Under the pieces are notes generated by a model. It did not search any database and was not told where the DNA came from. It worked only from the letters and a program-made list of their open reading frames with translations. A stretch of DNA of 64,000 nucleotides from Thermofilum sp. NZ13 (lineage in GTDB: Archaea; Thermoproteota; Thermoprotei; Thermofilales; Thermofilaceae), in assembly GCA_002855745.1 (NCBI GenBank), contig NDWX01000010.1, positions 1-64,000 on the forward strand, read 5' to 3'. Shown here piece after piece: positions 16,660 through 26,104 of the stretch (position 1 is its first letter; each line of letters opens with the position of its first letter). A program made the position numbers and the translations under genes.

Positions 16660-18558
16660 TTAGCCTATTTCTATTTCTGCCGTGTCTTTCTCCTTTCTAG
16701 GTCGGAAGAAGAGCGCGGCCGTCACTGCAGTTGCGGCAGACACTGCTGCTACCTCTGTTGCGGTCACAGGTCCGACGAATGGGAGGTCAAGCAGTATGCC
16801 AGTGTTGAGGTCCACTGCCTGGTCTCCGTCAAGGGTGACCTTTACTGTGCTGGTGATTCTCTTGTACTGTGCCGTTACCGTGTATGTGCCTCTTGGGAGC
16901 TGTGTGAATACCGCGCTTCCCGAAGCGTCACTCTCGAGGCTTTGCGAGTAGTTCCCGTTGCTCACCGTGACTACAGCTCCCGCGAGGGGACCTCCCAGGG
17001 CATTCTTAACGTTCACGGTCATTGTGTAGACTTTGCACTCGATGTTGAACTCTGTGTCCATTAGAGTTCCCAGAGTGAAGGTCGTAAGCGTCGCGCCCTT
17101 GAATGTAGCGGATACCGAGTACACTCCTGGGGCGTAGACGTTAAGCTGGGCTGAGCCGTCAGCCCCGCTCACAGCGTTGATGCTCAAGGGACCAGACATG
17201 GAGACCTGAACGCCTGGCACAGGGTTGCCCTTGGGATCCTTGAAGACCATCTTTATGGGCTTCCAAGCTATGGAGATGAAGTATTCACCCTCCTCAACGC
17301 TATCTCCGTTCTTCACCTGGACGGCAGCCTCGTTCTTCTCAAGCACGATGGTCCTCCATGTGCCGAGCCAGTCTGCTGTGTAGTTCTCGATATCCTCGAA
17401 CTTCTGACCGCTGGGGACCGTGACCGAGGTAATCGTGGTCATTGGGGGCACCTGGACCACCAGGTAAGCTGCGTAGGCATCTGCGATATCCTTCTTATTG
17501 ATGGTAGCAGTGAGACCTCTAGGTGTCCACGTCCCTACTTCCCGGTAGTAGACAGGAATTATCATAGCCTGGATGTCATGACCCTCGTTGTTGACTATCT
17601 TGGCGGTAGTTCCGTAGACGATGAAGGCTTTTATCCAGTAGTGCATCAGGAACGGCGGGATCAGCAGTGAGGCGCCTCGAACCTCGAACTCCTCGCTTCT
17701 CTCGAAAGCGAGGTCGACAAGATTTCCCTCAACGGTAGCGCTATTCGTGAGAGGACCAGGGGCAACGGAGTACAGCACAACTATGAAGCCGAGCGGATTC
17801 CACCCGGCCTTGCCCCTTATAGAGTAGCTCTTGAAGGTCTTTGCCGGGATAGTGGTCTCCGTGAAGCGGTCCTCTATGACTAGGAAGGCGTTGGGAAGCT
17901 TGTACTCCTCACCCTGCGAAAACTCGATCGTGTATTTGCCATACCCAATCGAAGAGACATCTATCTCAACATGCTTCGGGTCGACCTTGAAAGCCCCAGC
18001 GGGGACGGCTGCCTGAACGTCCATTCTGATCAAATCGTTCCCGAAGGGGTCGATCACGGTCTTAACTGCATACGGTGCGTAGTTGTCTATAGTTACCCTA
18101 ACCGAAACGCTGAGCCCGGTGTCCTTGAACTCGCTCGTATCCACGGTGACGTTGTCCTGTAAGGGCACCCACGTTGTTTTCCTAAAGACTGTGACGAGCC
18201 GAGCCTTCACCGTACCGTTAAAGCCGTTGGAGCCGAGGACTACTTCTCCGGAGTAGGAAGTCACGGACGTCAGTCTGCCCATGCTCTCGCTGACCTTATC
18301 GTACTTTACGGGAACTATCTGTGGGGGCGCCTTCCCCTCGAAAATCACGCTGAAGGACTCGAGGACGTAGCCTGGAGGAGTGGCGGTGCTTGAGAGCGTT
18401 ATAACGCTTTTGCTCCCGAAATCCAGCTCGGCGCTTTCTTCCGTCCTGAGTATGTAATCGAGCTTGACGTAGAAGACCTGACTACCTTTGTCTGCGAGTG
18501 CTACAAGTGCGACGTTAAGGGCCAGCAGTAGCAGTAACATGACCCCGACTATTCTCAT
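16660..18558 (-). CDS. Secreted membrane-anchored protein with two carboxypeptidase-regulatory-like domains
   Basis: The product of about 632 residues starts with a strong signal peptide (VGVMLLLLLALNVALVALA) and has about 380 residues of beta-rich extracellular sequence. Two consecutive Ig-like carboxypeptidase-regulatory-like modules follow (DPKGNPVPGVQVSMSG... and VKNALGGPLAGAVVTVSNG...), then a C-terminal membrane helix (TEVAAVSAATAVTAALFF) with RPRKEK inside the cell. Upstream frame is open to 18708, but a CTTAAATTTG box at 18591-18600 predicts transcript start near 18570, so ATG 18558 (or 18576) is preferred. It leads a probable operon with the M48 protease. Likely role: structural or ligand-binding surface protein; the ligand is unknown. 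Confidence 0.75.
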   Translation of the reverse strand: MRIVGVMLLLLLALNVALVALADKGSQVFYVKLDYILRTEESAELDFGSKSVITLSSTATPPGYVLESFSVIFEGKAPPQIVPVKYDKVSESMGRLTSVTSYSGEVVLGSNGFNGTVKARLVTVFRKTTWVPLQDNVTVDTSEFKDTGLSVSVRVTIDNYAPYAVKTVIDPFGNDLIRMDVQAAVPAGAFKVDPKHVEIDVSSIGYGKYTIEFSQGEEYKLPNAFLVIEDRFTETTIPAKTFKSYSIRGKAGWNPLGFIVVLYSVAPGPLTNSATVEGNLVDLAFERSEEFEVRGASLLIPPFLMHYWIKAFIVYGTTAKIVNNEGHDIQAMIIPVYYREVGTWTPRGLTATINKKDIADAYAAYLVVQVPPMTTITSVTVPSGQKFEDIENYTADWLGTWRTIVLEKNEAAVQVKNGDSVEEGEYFISIAWKPIKMVFKDPKGNPVPGVQVSMSGPLSINAVSGADGSAQLNVYAPGVYSVSATFKGATLTTFTLGTLMDTEFNIECKVYTMTVNVKNALGGPLAGAVVTVSNGNYSQSLESDASGSAVFTQLPRGTYTVTAQYKRITSTVKVTLDGDQAVDLNTGILLDLPFVGPVTATEVAAVSAATAVTAALFFRPRKEKDTAEIEIG

Positions 18559-18770
18559 GCTGTCTCGAACAAACATCCTACCATATCCTTCAAATTTAAG
18601 GTTCAGACAATCTTTAGCAGTAGAATTCCACAAAGACTTTTTTCTTACGTTTGTATTATCCACAGTGATCTTCACCTCTCTGGGCGGTGGCACGGTGCGA
18701 AGCAACAACTAGCGAGCTGAAACCAGCCCTTTATTTTAAATTGTCTCACAAATGTGGCCTAGGAGCGAAG

Positions 18771-18844
18771 CGCCGGGGCCGGGATTTGAACCCGGGACCG
18801 CCCGGTTAACAGCCGGGCGCTCCACCTGGCTGAGCTACCCCGGC
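18771..18844 (-). tRNA. tRNA-Asn (GTT)
   Basis: The cloverleaf folds on the minus strand. Acceptor stem GCCGGGG pairs with CCCCGGC, the D arm contains TAGCTCAGCCAGGTGGAGC, the anticodon stem CCCGG/CCGGG encloses loop CTGTTAA with anticodon GTT, and the T arm contains GGTTCAAATCC. Discriminator base G, no encoded CCA, no intron. A TATA-like AAATTTATTTAAATAG on the same strand (18868-18883) is at a suitable distance upstream. Confidence 0.95.
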
Positions 18845-19189
18845 TCAGACTATAGCTTCAACGACCTTCTATTTAAATAAATTTTCTCCGGGGAAGTCAG
18901 ATTCTCGAGAAACGCCTACCTGCGCAGGAGAATAGTCGCTCGTCTAACAGGTTATCGCAGATCATTCGTTCTGGAGGTTTGCGTTGCTGTTGCCTTCGGC
19001 TTTTCTTCAAGTTAGGGCTAACTGGGAAAGAGCCGCGGCTTAGACGCTGTTGATTGTAGGGCTCAGCGGGAATAGGGATTTCAAGCTGTTAAGATATAAT
19101 GAAGGCTTAGAACCCGAGATCGTATTGCTATTGAATTCTTGTGGGGGTGCGGAAGAGATATTAGTTAGTTTTTAAAAGAGGAAACAGGG
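18845..19189. other. Intergenic stretch with tRNA promoter and no firm gene
   Basis: The left end holds the AT-rich promoter of tRNA-Asn. A plus-strand frame from TTG 19050 to TAA near 19176 encodes about 42 plausible residues (VGLSGNRDFKLLRYNEG...) but has no promoter, start or family support; it may be a remnant. A TTTTTAAAAG box at 19169-19178 is close to the rpo4 start at 19190. Confidence 0.4.
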
Positions 19190-19528
19190 GTGAAGGCTTC
19201 AGTGCCGAGAGTGCTCTCTGAGAAGAACTTGACGCTCGCTGAGCTGCGGGAGCTGCTTGAGAAGGTTGAGCAGACGAGGGAGCTCACGGGCCTTGAGCGA
19301 TACACGGTGGAGTACGCTAGGAAATTCGCCAAAATCGAGGATCCTGCTAAATCGCGCCGGGTAGTGGAGGAGCTGATGAAGACCTTTGACTTTCCGGAGG
19401 ACATTGCAGTGCAGCTAGTGAATATCAAGCCCAGGGATCCGGGTGAGGTTCGTCTAGTGCTTTCCCCGCTTAATAAACTGTTCTCGGAGGAAGACTACAG
19501 GCGGATCATCGAGATGGTCAATGAGTAG
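19190..19528 (+). CDS. rpoF: RNA polymerase subunit Rpo4 (RpoF, Rpb4 homologue)
   Basis: The 112-residue helical protein matches the archaeal Rpb4 family, which pairs with Rpo7 to form the stalk of RNA polymerase. Features seen are the N-terminal VLSEKNLTLAELRELLEK, the central helix LTGLERYTVEYARKFAKI and the HRDC-like C-terminal part (PRDPGEVRLVLSPL, EEDYRRIIEMV). GTG 19190 is the start. The downstream genes DUF655 and, in many archaea, L21e accompany rpoF, and both are present here, which supports the call. It likely forms one transcript with the DUF655 and pus10 genes (gaps of 22 and 25 bp). Confidence 0.9.
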   Translation: MKASVPRVLSEKNLTLAELRELLEKVEQTRELTGLERYTVEYARKFAKIEDPAKSRRVVEELMKTFDFPEDIAVQLVNIKPRDPGEVRLVLSPLNKLFSEEDYRRIIEMVNE

Positions 19529-19550
19529 TTTAAGGCGTTTTTAAAGCGGT

Positions 19551-20189
19551 GTGAAGAACGTGTCTGGACGTGATTTTCGAAAACCCCTCAAACCACCGGA
19601 GAATCAGGTCTACATACTGGATGTCTTACCCTATGGGGATCCCGTACGGGGGATCTCCCACCCCCTGGTTCAGAGCATAGGGGATGAAAAGTTCCTGCTC
19701 ATTGAACTGAGACCGGAAATCGGCGTGCTTTCAAGTTTACGACCCGGTGAGAAGCTGGACCTGGCTACGGGTGTTGAGGCCAAGGTCGTTCACTTCCTTC
19801 GAGTAATAAGGTACGAGGACCTCACTGGTAATGCTAAGGCCATACTGAAGGACGTTGTCACAAGTATAGTGCTTAGCAAAGAAAAAGTCTTCGTAGAATT
19901 CTTTAACAGAGCTCAGCCGCTCTCGAAGAAAGCCCACGAGTTGGAGCTCTTGAAGGGTATCGGGAAGAAAACTCTCTGGAAGATACTCGAGGAGCGCAGC
20001 AGAAAGCCTTTCGACTCCTTTGCGGAAATCGAAAAGAGGGTTGGGATAAAACCCGTTGAACTGATCGTTAACAGGATCCTAGAGGAAATCAGCGAGCCCC
20101 AAACACACTATCTCTTTGTGAATCCGCCATATGGTCCCACCCGTGTCGGTGATGCGTTGCAAAGGCGGGAGCGTTACAAGCCTTTTTAA
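19551..20189 (+). CDS. DUF655 family protein with helix-hairpin-helix
   Basis: The 212-residue product matches the archaeal DUF655 family that follows rpoF in many genomes. An OB-like N-terminal part is seen (VYILDVLPYGDP...FLLIELRP...GEKLDL), then a helix-hairpin-helix ELLKGIGKKTLWKILEER at about residue 125-142. The fold suggests nucleic-acid binding. No biochemical role is established. GTG 19551 is the start, 22 bp after rpoF. Confidence 0.85.
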   Translation: MKNVSGRDFRKPLKPPENQVYILDVLPYGDPVRGISHPLVQSIGDEKFLLIELRPEIGVLSSLRPGEKLDLATGVEAKVVHFLRVIRYEDLTGNAKAILKDVVTSIVLSKEKVFVEFFNRAQPLSKKAHELELLKGIGKKTLWKILEERSRKPFDSFAEIEKRVGIKPVELIVNRILEEISEPQTHYLFVNPPYGPTRVGDALQRRERYKPF

Positions 20190-20214
20190 CTAACGTAGCA
20201 GGTAACGAAGAGTT

Positions 20215-21492
20215 ATGGTAATCGATAAAGCCCGCCAGATACTGGAGAATGGCTACGTCCTTTGCGACTGGTGCCTAGGGCGGCTTTTCGGGCTCAGGGG
20301 CTCCGGCATAAGCAATGCAGAGAGAGGCCGCGCAATAAAGACGCTACTATTCATGGAGGCTTACAAAAGCTCACCCCGTGAAGTAGACGTGAATCTTCTG
20401 AGGACACTTGCTGAAAGCGGGTACGAGCCGGCCCGCAACGCTCTCGTTAGCCTAGGGCTGGAGGCTCCTTCTCATTCGCGGTGTTATTTATGTGGAGGGA
20501 TCTCGTCCAGGTACGAAGAACTAGCGGAGCGCGCTTATAACGTAGCCAGCGAATACGAGTTCTCAACGTTTCTTGTGGGCGTCCGCCTGCCCTACCGGCT
20601 GATCAAAAAGGAAGAGGAACTGTGGCGGCGCTTCGAGCTAAGAGACGCCGAGTCCCTGAAAAACGAAATCAGTAGGGAAGTCGGAAAGATTTTTTCCAAA
20701 AAAACGGGGAAGCAATACGATCCGGAGAGACCCGACATCCTTCTAATCATAGACCTCGAGGGCGACGGAGTTGAAGTGCACCCCAGGCCGGTCTTTATAT
20801 GCGGAAAATACCGGAAGCTGGTGCGAGGGCTCCCTCAGAACCCCTGGCCATTCTCCGACGAAAGGATAAAATTCAACACATCGATAGAGGAGCTGATCGC
20901 GAAGCCCACGCTATCGCTATTTGAGGCTCATGACGCTAAGTTTCACGCAGCCGGTCGTGAGGACATCGATGTGAGGACGCTTGGCAAGGGTCGGCCCTTC
21001 GTTTTAGAGGTCCGCAAACCTAAAAAACGCTTCGTGGACCTCAGGAAGCTCGAGGAAATCATAAACTCCTCGGCACAATCCCTCATAGAAGTGCATGCCC
21101 TGAGCTACTGCGATAAGGACAGTGTCAAGAAGCTAAAAGGCCTCGCGGAGGTTGCCAGAAAAGTCTACAGGGCTATCGTCACCTTCATGGAACCCGTTAC
21201 GGATGAGGACATTGAGAGAATAAATGTAGCTTTCAAAGAAACAGTGGTTGAGCAGCGTACACCTCTCAGGGTGCTTCATAGGAGAGCGGATAGGCTGAGG
21301 AGGAAGGTAGTTTACAAGGTAGTAGCAAGAAAGCTTTCCGAACACGACGTGGAGATAATAATCGAGGCCCAAGGTGGCTTTTACATAAAAGAGTTTATTC
21401 ATGGTGATCAAGGGAGGACAAACCCGAGCATTGCGGGACTTATAGGCAAAAACGTTGAAAGGATCGAGCTTGACGTAATAGATATTGATTAA
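20215..21492 (+). CDS. pus10: tRNA pseudouridine synthase Pus10
   Basis: The 425-residue enzyme makes pseudouridine at tRNA positions 54 and 55 in archaea. The N-terminal zinc-binding and THUMP-related part shows CDWCLGRLFGL and CYLCGG. The catalytic domain contains the aspartate segment RLPYRLIKKEEELWRRF...AAGREDIDVRTLGKGRPFVLEV, where the conserved Asp of the DVR motif lies. The C-terminus has the usual EAQGGFYIKEFIHGDQGRTNPSIAG block. Length and order of motifs are normal for the family. It follows DUF655 by 25 bp and probably shares the rpo4 transcript. Confidence 0.92.
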   Translation: MVIDKARQILENGYVLCDWCLGRLFGLRGSGISNAERGRAIKTLLFMEAYKSSPREVDVNLLRTLAESGYEPARNALVSLGLEAPSHSRCYLCGGISSRYEELAERAYNVASEYEFSTFLVGVRLPYRLIKKEEELWRRFELRDAESLKNEISREVGKIFSKKTGKQYDPERPDILLIIDLEGDGVEVHPRPVFICGKYRKLVRGLPQNPWPFSDERIKFNTSIEELIAKPTLSLFEAHDAKFHAAGREDIDVRTLGKGRPFVLEVRKPKKRFVDLRKLEEIINSSAQSLIEVHALSYCDKDSVKKLKGLAEVARKVYRAIVTFMEPVTDEDIERINVAFKETVVEQRTPLRVLHRRADRLRRKVVYKVVARKLSEHDVEIIIEAQGGFYIKEFIHGDQGRTNPSIAGLIGKNVERIELDVIDID

Positions 21493-21518
21493 TATTGATT
21501 AATGGTGAATTATTCCCT

Positions 21519-21842
21519 TTAAGCGCTCCCGGTTTTTGCCTCCTCGGCTCTCCCTAAGAACGGCACAATGTGCTCTGGAGTCGTAATGATTTTCTTAGTC
21601 TTCCCGCCAACCTGCACTTCGATGACGTACGCTCTTCCCCTCTGCTCCACGACCTTACCAACTTTTCCCTGGTACCTACGGTGGGGCGCCGTCTCGATAA
21701 AGGTGGGATTAACGTCTATGACGACTAGTTCTCCTTGACTGTATTCGCGCATTAGCCGGCTCAGGCCCCTACAGCCCCTGGTTCTTGGCGTGTACCTGAA
21801 CACTTTCCTACTGCGTGTCCTATACCCGTGAGAGTGCCTCAT
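21519..21842 (-). CDS. rpl21e: 50S ribosomal protein L21e
   Basis: The 107-residue basic protein is a clear L21e: SHGYRTRSRKVFRY at the N-terminus, then SRLMREYSQGELVVIDVNPT and the signature PHRRYQGKVGKVVEQRGRAY. It stands convergent to pus10. In many archaea L21e is directly upstream of rpoF on the same strand; here it is inverted. A CGTTATAAATTG promoter lies at about 21873-21884 on the minus strand. Confidence 0.95.
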   Translation of the reverse strand: MRHSHGYRTRSRKVFRYTPRTRGCRGLSRLMREYSQGELVVIDVNPTFIETAPHRRYQGKVGKVVEQRGRAYVIEVQVGGKTKKIITTPEHIVPFLGRAEEAKTGSA

Positions 21843-21917
21843 ACATCAACCCCTTCTCACCAGCCACACTTCAATTTATAACGTTTTCTATAGGCAACCC
21901 TTAAGATAGTGAGAAGG

Positions 21918-22021
21918 TGCGGGGGCCGGGATTCGAACCCGGGCAGGCCGACGCCAGCGGAGGTCTTATCCTTTACGGGATCCTAAGTCCGCCCCCTTTG
22001 TCCTAGCTCGGGCACCCCCGC
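21918..22021 (-). tRNA. tRNA-Leu (TAG) with a 19-nt intron
   Basis: On the minus strand acceptor GCGGGGG pairs with CCCCCGC, discriminator A. The anticodon stem GCGGA/TCCGC encloses a 26-nt loop, which becomes a normal seven-base loop (CTTAGGC, anticodon TAG) when 19 nt between positions 37 and 38 are removed. The intron is 21963-21981. A long variable arm (GGCGTCGGCC) and the T arm GGTTCGAATCC agree with tRNA-Leu. The mature RNA would be 85 nt plus added CCA. The intron site is the canonical archaeal one and would be cut by the tRNA splicing endonuclease. Confidence 0.93.
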
Positions 22022-22080
22022 ACATCAAGCAACGATTCTTCAGAGGAAGTAAAATACTTTTCCACGCACCGGTCCTTAGG

Positions 22081-22350
22081 TCACATGCCCTCTATTTGCC
22101 TGATGTACTCCTCCTCGTCAGTCGTTGTTATCTCCTGCCTCAGACTGAGCTGGGCCTCAATCATCTTCTTGCGCTTTATCTGTCTCGTAACATAGCCTGC
22201 GATCTGGTTCCGTAGCTTCTTTGAAGGTACGTGAAGTAGTTCGGCCACTTTAGCCTTGTTGTACTCGAAGTCCGTTGTAAAGCTGTCACCGAATTTTTCC
22301 ACAAGCATTCGAGCTGTCCTCTTCACCAGTTTTATCCTGACGTTTCCCAT
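22081..22350 (-). CDS. rps17e: 30S ribosomal protein S17e
   Basis: The 89-residue product is a recognisable S17e: MGNVRIKLVKRTARMLVEKF at the start, then FTTDFEYNKAKVAEL and PSKKLRNQIAGYVTRQIKR. It is a small-subunit protein shared by archaea and eukaryotes. Divergent from the histone gene with 168 bp between them, which hold promoters for both. Confidence 0.95.
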   Translation of the reverse strand: MGNVRIKLVKRTARMLVEKFGDSFTTDFEYNKAKVAELLHVPSKKLRNQIAGYVTRQIKRKKMIEAQLSLRQEITTTDEEEYIRQIEGM

Positions 22351-22473
22351 CCAGCACCCTTTTTCGGATACCTTGAGGCGCGTTTAAATACATTTCCTTG
22401 CTAAGCATCCGCCCGGTAACAGCCTAAGAGGAACACTTTTGGTAAAATCTCTTTATGCTCTAAAAGTGAATAA

Positions 22474-22484
22474 ATTTTTAAATT
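22474..22484 (+). promoter_or_regulatory. TATA box for the histone gene
   Basis: ATTTTTAAATT lies about 40 nt before ATG 22519, predicting a leader of roughly 13 nt. The surrounding 60 bp are unusually AT-rich. Confidence 0.5.
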
Positions 22485-22518
22485 ACGTGCCAATGTAATT
22501 TATCAAAAGTGTTTCAGT

Positions 22519-22773
22519 ATGTCGGCAAAGAAGAAAGAGCATGAAATACCGCTAGCACCTATAGATAGGATTCTCCACCAGGAAGGAGCTGAGCGGGTAA
22601 GCGAAGAGGCTACCGTACTTCTGAGAGACTTCATCGAGAAACTGGCACGGGAGATCGCCCGTGAAGCTATAGATGCCTCAAAACACGCGGAGCGAAAAAC
22701 GGTAAATGAAGAAGACGTGAAGTTTGCTATAAGCAGGCTTCAAAGAATCCTCTGCTCCCACATTGTTGTTTAA
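22519..22773 (+). CDS. Archaeal histone
   Basis: The 84-residue protein has one histone fold preceded by a 10-residue charged tail (SAKKKEHEIP). Recognisable parts are LAPIDRILHQEGAERVSEEA (helix 1 and start of helix 2), LLRDFIEKLAREIAREAIDASKHAERKTVNEEDVKFAI (helix 2, loop, helix 3). It should dimerise and wrap DNA. Histones of this type occur in Thermofilum-like and Caldivirga-like Thermoproteota but not in Sulfolobales. The N-terminal extension with Lys residues is longer than in HMfB, whose histone fold begins almost at once. The gene has its own promoter. Confidence 0.92.
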   Translation: MSAKKKEHEIPLAPIDRILHQEGAERVSEEATVLLRDFIEKLAREIAREAIDASKHAERKTVNEEDVKFAISRLQRILCSHIVV

Positions 22774-22840
22774 AAACCTCAGCCATCCACTCGAAAACTT
22801 CTCGCATCTAGAATACGCGGAATGGTAAAACATTAATGCA

Positions 22841-22850
22841 ACATATTTAC
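22841..22850 (+). promoter_or_regulatory. TATA box of the ATP synthase A-B-D-C operon
   Basis: ACATATTTAC is centred about 31 nt before ATG 22877 of the A subunit and predicts a very short leader. No other promoter-like box is seen between the A, B, D and C genes, which overlap or nearly touch. Confidence 0.5.
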
Positions 22851-22876
22851 AAAACTTCACCGGTTGACAGAAAGCT

Positions 22877-24685
22877 ATGTCTGGTGACCGGAAAGGCTAC
22901 ATCGCGAAGATCTCGGGACCCGTTGTAATAGGAAAGGGTATCAGCGACATCAAGCTCGGCGAAGTCGTGTACGTGGGTAACGAGGGCCTCCTAGGCGAAG
23001 TCGTCAGGGTGGGTCAGGACTACTTCGCGGCACAGGTTTATGAGGACACAAGCGGGCTCCGCCCCCGCGAACCCATCACGGGTACAGGAAAGCTGTTGGT
23101 AGCGGAGCTCGGCCCAGGGCTCATGTCGAGCGTGTTCGACGGAGTCCAGAGGCCACTAGAGAGCATAAGGGAGCTCGTAGGGCCCTTCGTGAAGAGAGGT
23201 GTCAAGGTCAACCCCCTTCCTAGGAATAAGAAGTGGCACTTTGTACCAAGGGTCGAGAAAGGCGTCAATGTAGGCTCCGGGGACATCATCGGCACTGTAC
23301 AGGAAACGCCCCTCATAGAGCACAGGATAATGGTCCCTGTTGGTATTGAGGGCAGGCTGCGTGAAGTAGCTCCTGAGGGCGACTACACCGTCGAAGACGT
23401 CGTCGCCGTTGTCGAGTCAGACGGTAGGACATACGAGCTAACAATGAAGCAGGAGTGGCCTGTGAGGCAGGCGAGGCCGTACAAGGAGAGGTTGACGAGC
23501 GAGGTGCCCCTTTTGGTGGGGCAGCGAGTAATAGACACGTTTTTCCCGATAGCCAAGGGCGGCGCCGGCGCTATACCTGGGGGCTTCGGCACCGGGAAGA
23601 CGGTTACGCTTCACAAGGTCGCGATGTACAGCGACTCCCAAATAGTCATCTACATCGGTTGCGGTGAGCGTGGTAACGAGATCGCGGAGATGCTCATGGA
23701 GTTCCCGAGGCTCACTGACCCGAAGTCTGGTCGCCCAATCATTGAGAGATCGATAGTGATAGCTAACACCTCTAACATGCCCGTCTCCGCTAGGGAAGCC
23801 TCGATCTACATGGGCATCACGCTGGCGGAGTACTACCGGGATCAGGGATACGACGTAACGCTCATAGCGGACTCGACGAGCAGGTGGGCTGAAGCCTTGC
23901 GTGAGATAGCCGGGAGGCTAGGAGAGCTCCCTGTCGAGAGAGGGTATCCGGCCTACCTTCCCGATAAAATAGCGGAGTTCTACGAGCGAGGTGGTCGAGT
24001 AAAGCCCCTAGGCTCACCCGAGAGAAGCGGCTCTGTGACTGTGCTGGGGGCTGTGTCGCCGCCGGGAGGTGACTACAACGAACCAGTAACGATACACACT
24101 TTGAGGTTTGTCGGGGTCATGTGGGCTCTGGACACCGACTTGGCCTACAGGAGGCACTTCCCGGCTATAAACTGGCTGAGAAGCTTTAGCCAGTACGCGG
24201 ACATAGTTGAGCGGTGGTGGGTTAAAAACGTTTCACCTGAGTTCCCGCAGTACAGGCGGAGAGCCCTGCGGCTCATGACTGTTGCTAGCGAGATAGAAGC
24301 CATAGCTTCGGTGGTGGGAGAGGGGGCACTGCCGGACGACCAGAGGCTGATACTTCTGACGTCGGAGATAATAAAAGAGGGCTTCCTGCGGCAAACAGCT
24401 CTCTCGGGGGAAGACATCTTCTGCAAGCCTGAGAAGCAGTACTGGCTCCTCAAAATGATGATAGACTTCTTCGACAAAGCATATGAGCTGATTAAGAAGA
24501 GAGTATCGATAGAGGAGATAACGAAGCTCCCCGAAGTGTACGAGATGATGCGCGTGAAAGAAGACGAGAGAGGCCTGGAGGCCGTGAAAGAGCTATATAA
24601 CCGAGTAATGGCTAAACTAGACGAGATCGCACAACGGCACGGTGTTCAAATAACGGCTGAAAGCGGGGTGGTGGCCGGTGCCTGA
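22877..24685 (+). CDS. atpA: A-type ATP synthase catalytic subunit A
   Basis: The 602-residue catalytic subunit hydrolyses or makes ATP in the A1 headpiece. The P-loop is [11 protein letters not shown] in the expected place after [18 protein letters not shown]. The A-type insertion (non-homologous region) is present at about 110-190, and the [12 protein letters not shown] and GCGERGNE motifs are intact. No intein is present, and length is typical (about 590). It leads a plus-strand operon A-B-D-C; the next gene overlaps by 8 bp. Confidence 0.97.
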   Translation: MSGDRKGYIAKISGPVVIGKGISDIKLGEVVYVGNEGLLGEVVRVGQDYFAAQVYEDTSGLRPREPITGTGKLLVAELGPGLMSSVFDGVQRPLESIRELVGPFVKRGVKVNPLPRNKKWHFVPRVEKGVNVGSGDIIGTVQETPLIEHRIMVPVGIEGRLREVAPEGDYTVEDVVAVVESDGRTYELTMKQEWPVRQARPYKERLTSEVPLLVGQRVIDTFFPIAKGGAGAIPGGFGTGKTVTLHKVAMYSDSQIVIYIGCGERGNEIAEMLMEFPRLTDPKSGRPIIERSIVIANTSNMPVSAREASIYMGITLAEYYRDQGYDVTLIADSTSRWAEALREIAGRLGELPVERGYPAYLPDKIAEFYERGGRVKPLGSPERSGSVTVLGAVSPPGGDYNEPVTIHTLRFVGVMWALDTDLAYRRHFPAINWLRSFSQYADIVERWWVKNVSPEFPQYRRRALRLMTVASEIEAIASVVGEGALPDDQRLILLTSEIIKEGFLRQTALSGEDIFCKPEKQYWLLKMMIDFFDKAYELIKKRVSIEEITKLPEVYEMMRVKEDERGLEAVKELYNRVMAKLDEIAQRHGVQITAESGVVAGA

Positions 24686-26093
24686 GGAGATCCTCACTAC
24701 CATTATCGAACGCTACCCCGGAAAAATCTACCGAGGCGTGCGAGAGATACGCGGCAGCCTGCTCATCGTGGACGGCATCGAGGACGCTGCTTACGACGAG
24801 GTCGTGAAAATATACGGTAGAGACCATAGAGAGAGGTTCGGAAGAGTCCTGGAAACGAGCATTGGTAACGCTGTGGTCCAGGTCCTCGGAGACAGGGAAG
24901 GCCTCGAGACAGACACTCTAGTGAAATTCACAGGATCCACGTTCAAGATCAGAGTCTCTGAAGACGTTCTAGGCAGAATCTTTAACGGTAGATTCGAGCC
25001 GATCGACGGGCTACCCCCCATCATGACGGGTGAGATGAGGGAGATAACCGGCGAACCGATAAACCCGGTCGCGAGGGAGTACCCCCACGACTTCATCCAG
25101 ACCGGCATCTCGGTTATCGACGGTCTCTTCAGCCTGGTGCGTGGTCAGAAGCTACCAATATTCAGCGTCTCAGGCCTGCCCCACAACCTACTCGCGGCGC
25201 AGGTTGCAAGACAGGCGACTGTTAGAGGCGAAGGCGAGCGCTTTGCCGTGGTTTTCGCCGGCATCGGTCTAAGGAAGACGGAAGCCGAGTTCTTCATGGA
25301 GCAGTTCCGTGAAACCGGGGCCATTGAGAGGCTAGTAGCTGTTCTCAACATGGCTGACGACCCAGCAGTAGAGCGCCTTATGACCCCGCGCATCGCCCTC
25401 ACGGTGGCGGAGTTCCTGGCCTTCGACCTCGACATGCACGTACTGGTAATAATGTCCGATATGACTAACTACTGCGAAGCCCTCCGGGAGGTAAGCTCCG
25501 CGAGGGGCGAGATCCCCGGCAGGATGGGTTACCCAGGATACATGTACAGCGACCTCGCGACGATCTACGAGAGAGCGGGCATAATAAAGGGCAAGAAAGG
25601 CAGCATCACGCTCTTCCCGATACTCACCATGCCGGGAGGGGATCTGAGACACCCCATCCCGGACCTTACCGGCTACATCACCGAGGGGCAGATCTTCCTA
25701 AGCCAGGAACTCTACGCCCAGGGCATATACCCACCAGTGAACGTTTTGCCGAGCCTCAGCAGGCTGATGAAGGCTGGGATAGGCGAGGGCAAGACCCGAG
25801 AGGACCACAGGTACCTCGCGGATCAGCTCTACGACGCGTACTCAAGAGGTGTGAGGGCTAGGGACCTAGCCAGGATAATCGGTGAAATCGGGCTCAGTGA
25901 GAGGATGAGAAGATTCCTGAAGTTCGCAGAGGAGTTCGAGAACTACTTCGTGAGCCAGTCCTTCAACGAGAACAGGAGCGTGGAAGAGACGCTGGACAGA
26001 GGGTGGAAGGTGCTTTCAGTGCTCCCGGAGGAGGAGCTCGTCAGGATCCCAAGAAGGCTCATCGAGAAATACCACCCAGCTTACAGGAGCTAA
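24678..26093 (+). CDS. atpB: A-type ATP synthase subunit B
   Basis: The 471-residue non-catalytic partner of subunit A alternates with it in the A3B3 ring. [18 protein letters not shown] stands in place of a P-loop, as is normal for subunit B. Other conserved blocks are the [23 protein letters not shown] region and [18 protein letters not shown] 24678 overlaps the A gene, suggesting translational coupling. Confidence 0.97.
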   Translation: MPEEILTTIIERYPGKIYRGVREIRGSLLIVDGIEDAAYDEVVKIYGRDHRERFGRVLETSIGNAVVQVLGDREGLETDTLVKFTGSTFKIRVSEDVLGRIFNGRFEPIDGLPPIMTGEMREITGEPINPVAREYPHDFIQTGISVIDGLFSLVRGQKLPIFSVSGLPHNLLAAQVARQATVRGEGERFAVVFAGIGLRKTEAEFFMEQFRETGAIERLVAVLNMADDPAVERLMTPRIALTVAEFLAFDLDMHVLVIMSDMTNYCEALREVSSARGEIPGRMGYPGYMYSDLATIYERAGIIKGKKGSITLFPILTMPGGDLRHPIPDLTGYITEGQIFLSQELYAQGIYPPVNVLPSLSRLMKAGIGEGKTREDHRYLADQLYDAYSRGVRARDLARIIGEIGLSERMRRFLKFAEEFENYFVSQSFNENRSVEETLDRGWKVLSVLPEEELVRIPRRLIEKYHPAYRS

Positions 26094-26104
26094 GGGTACC
26101 GGAA

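Noticed and set aside
16546-17064. 172-codon plus-strand frame opposite the M48 and surface-protein genes
   Set aside because: It is the antisense of two well-supported genes, with Cys/Arg/Ser-rich composition typical of shadow frames.
19050-19176. 42-codon frame upstream of rpo4
   Set aside because: Plausible residues but TTG start without promoter and no family; could be a remnant, not enough to call.
24678-26093. Inteins in ATP synthase or other large genes
   Set aside because: Subunit A and B, HypF, ValRS and NrdD all have normal lengths and uninterrupted motif order.
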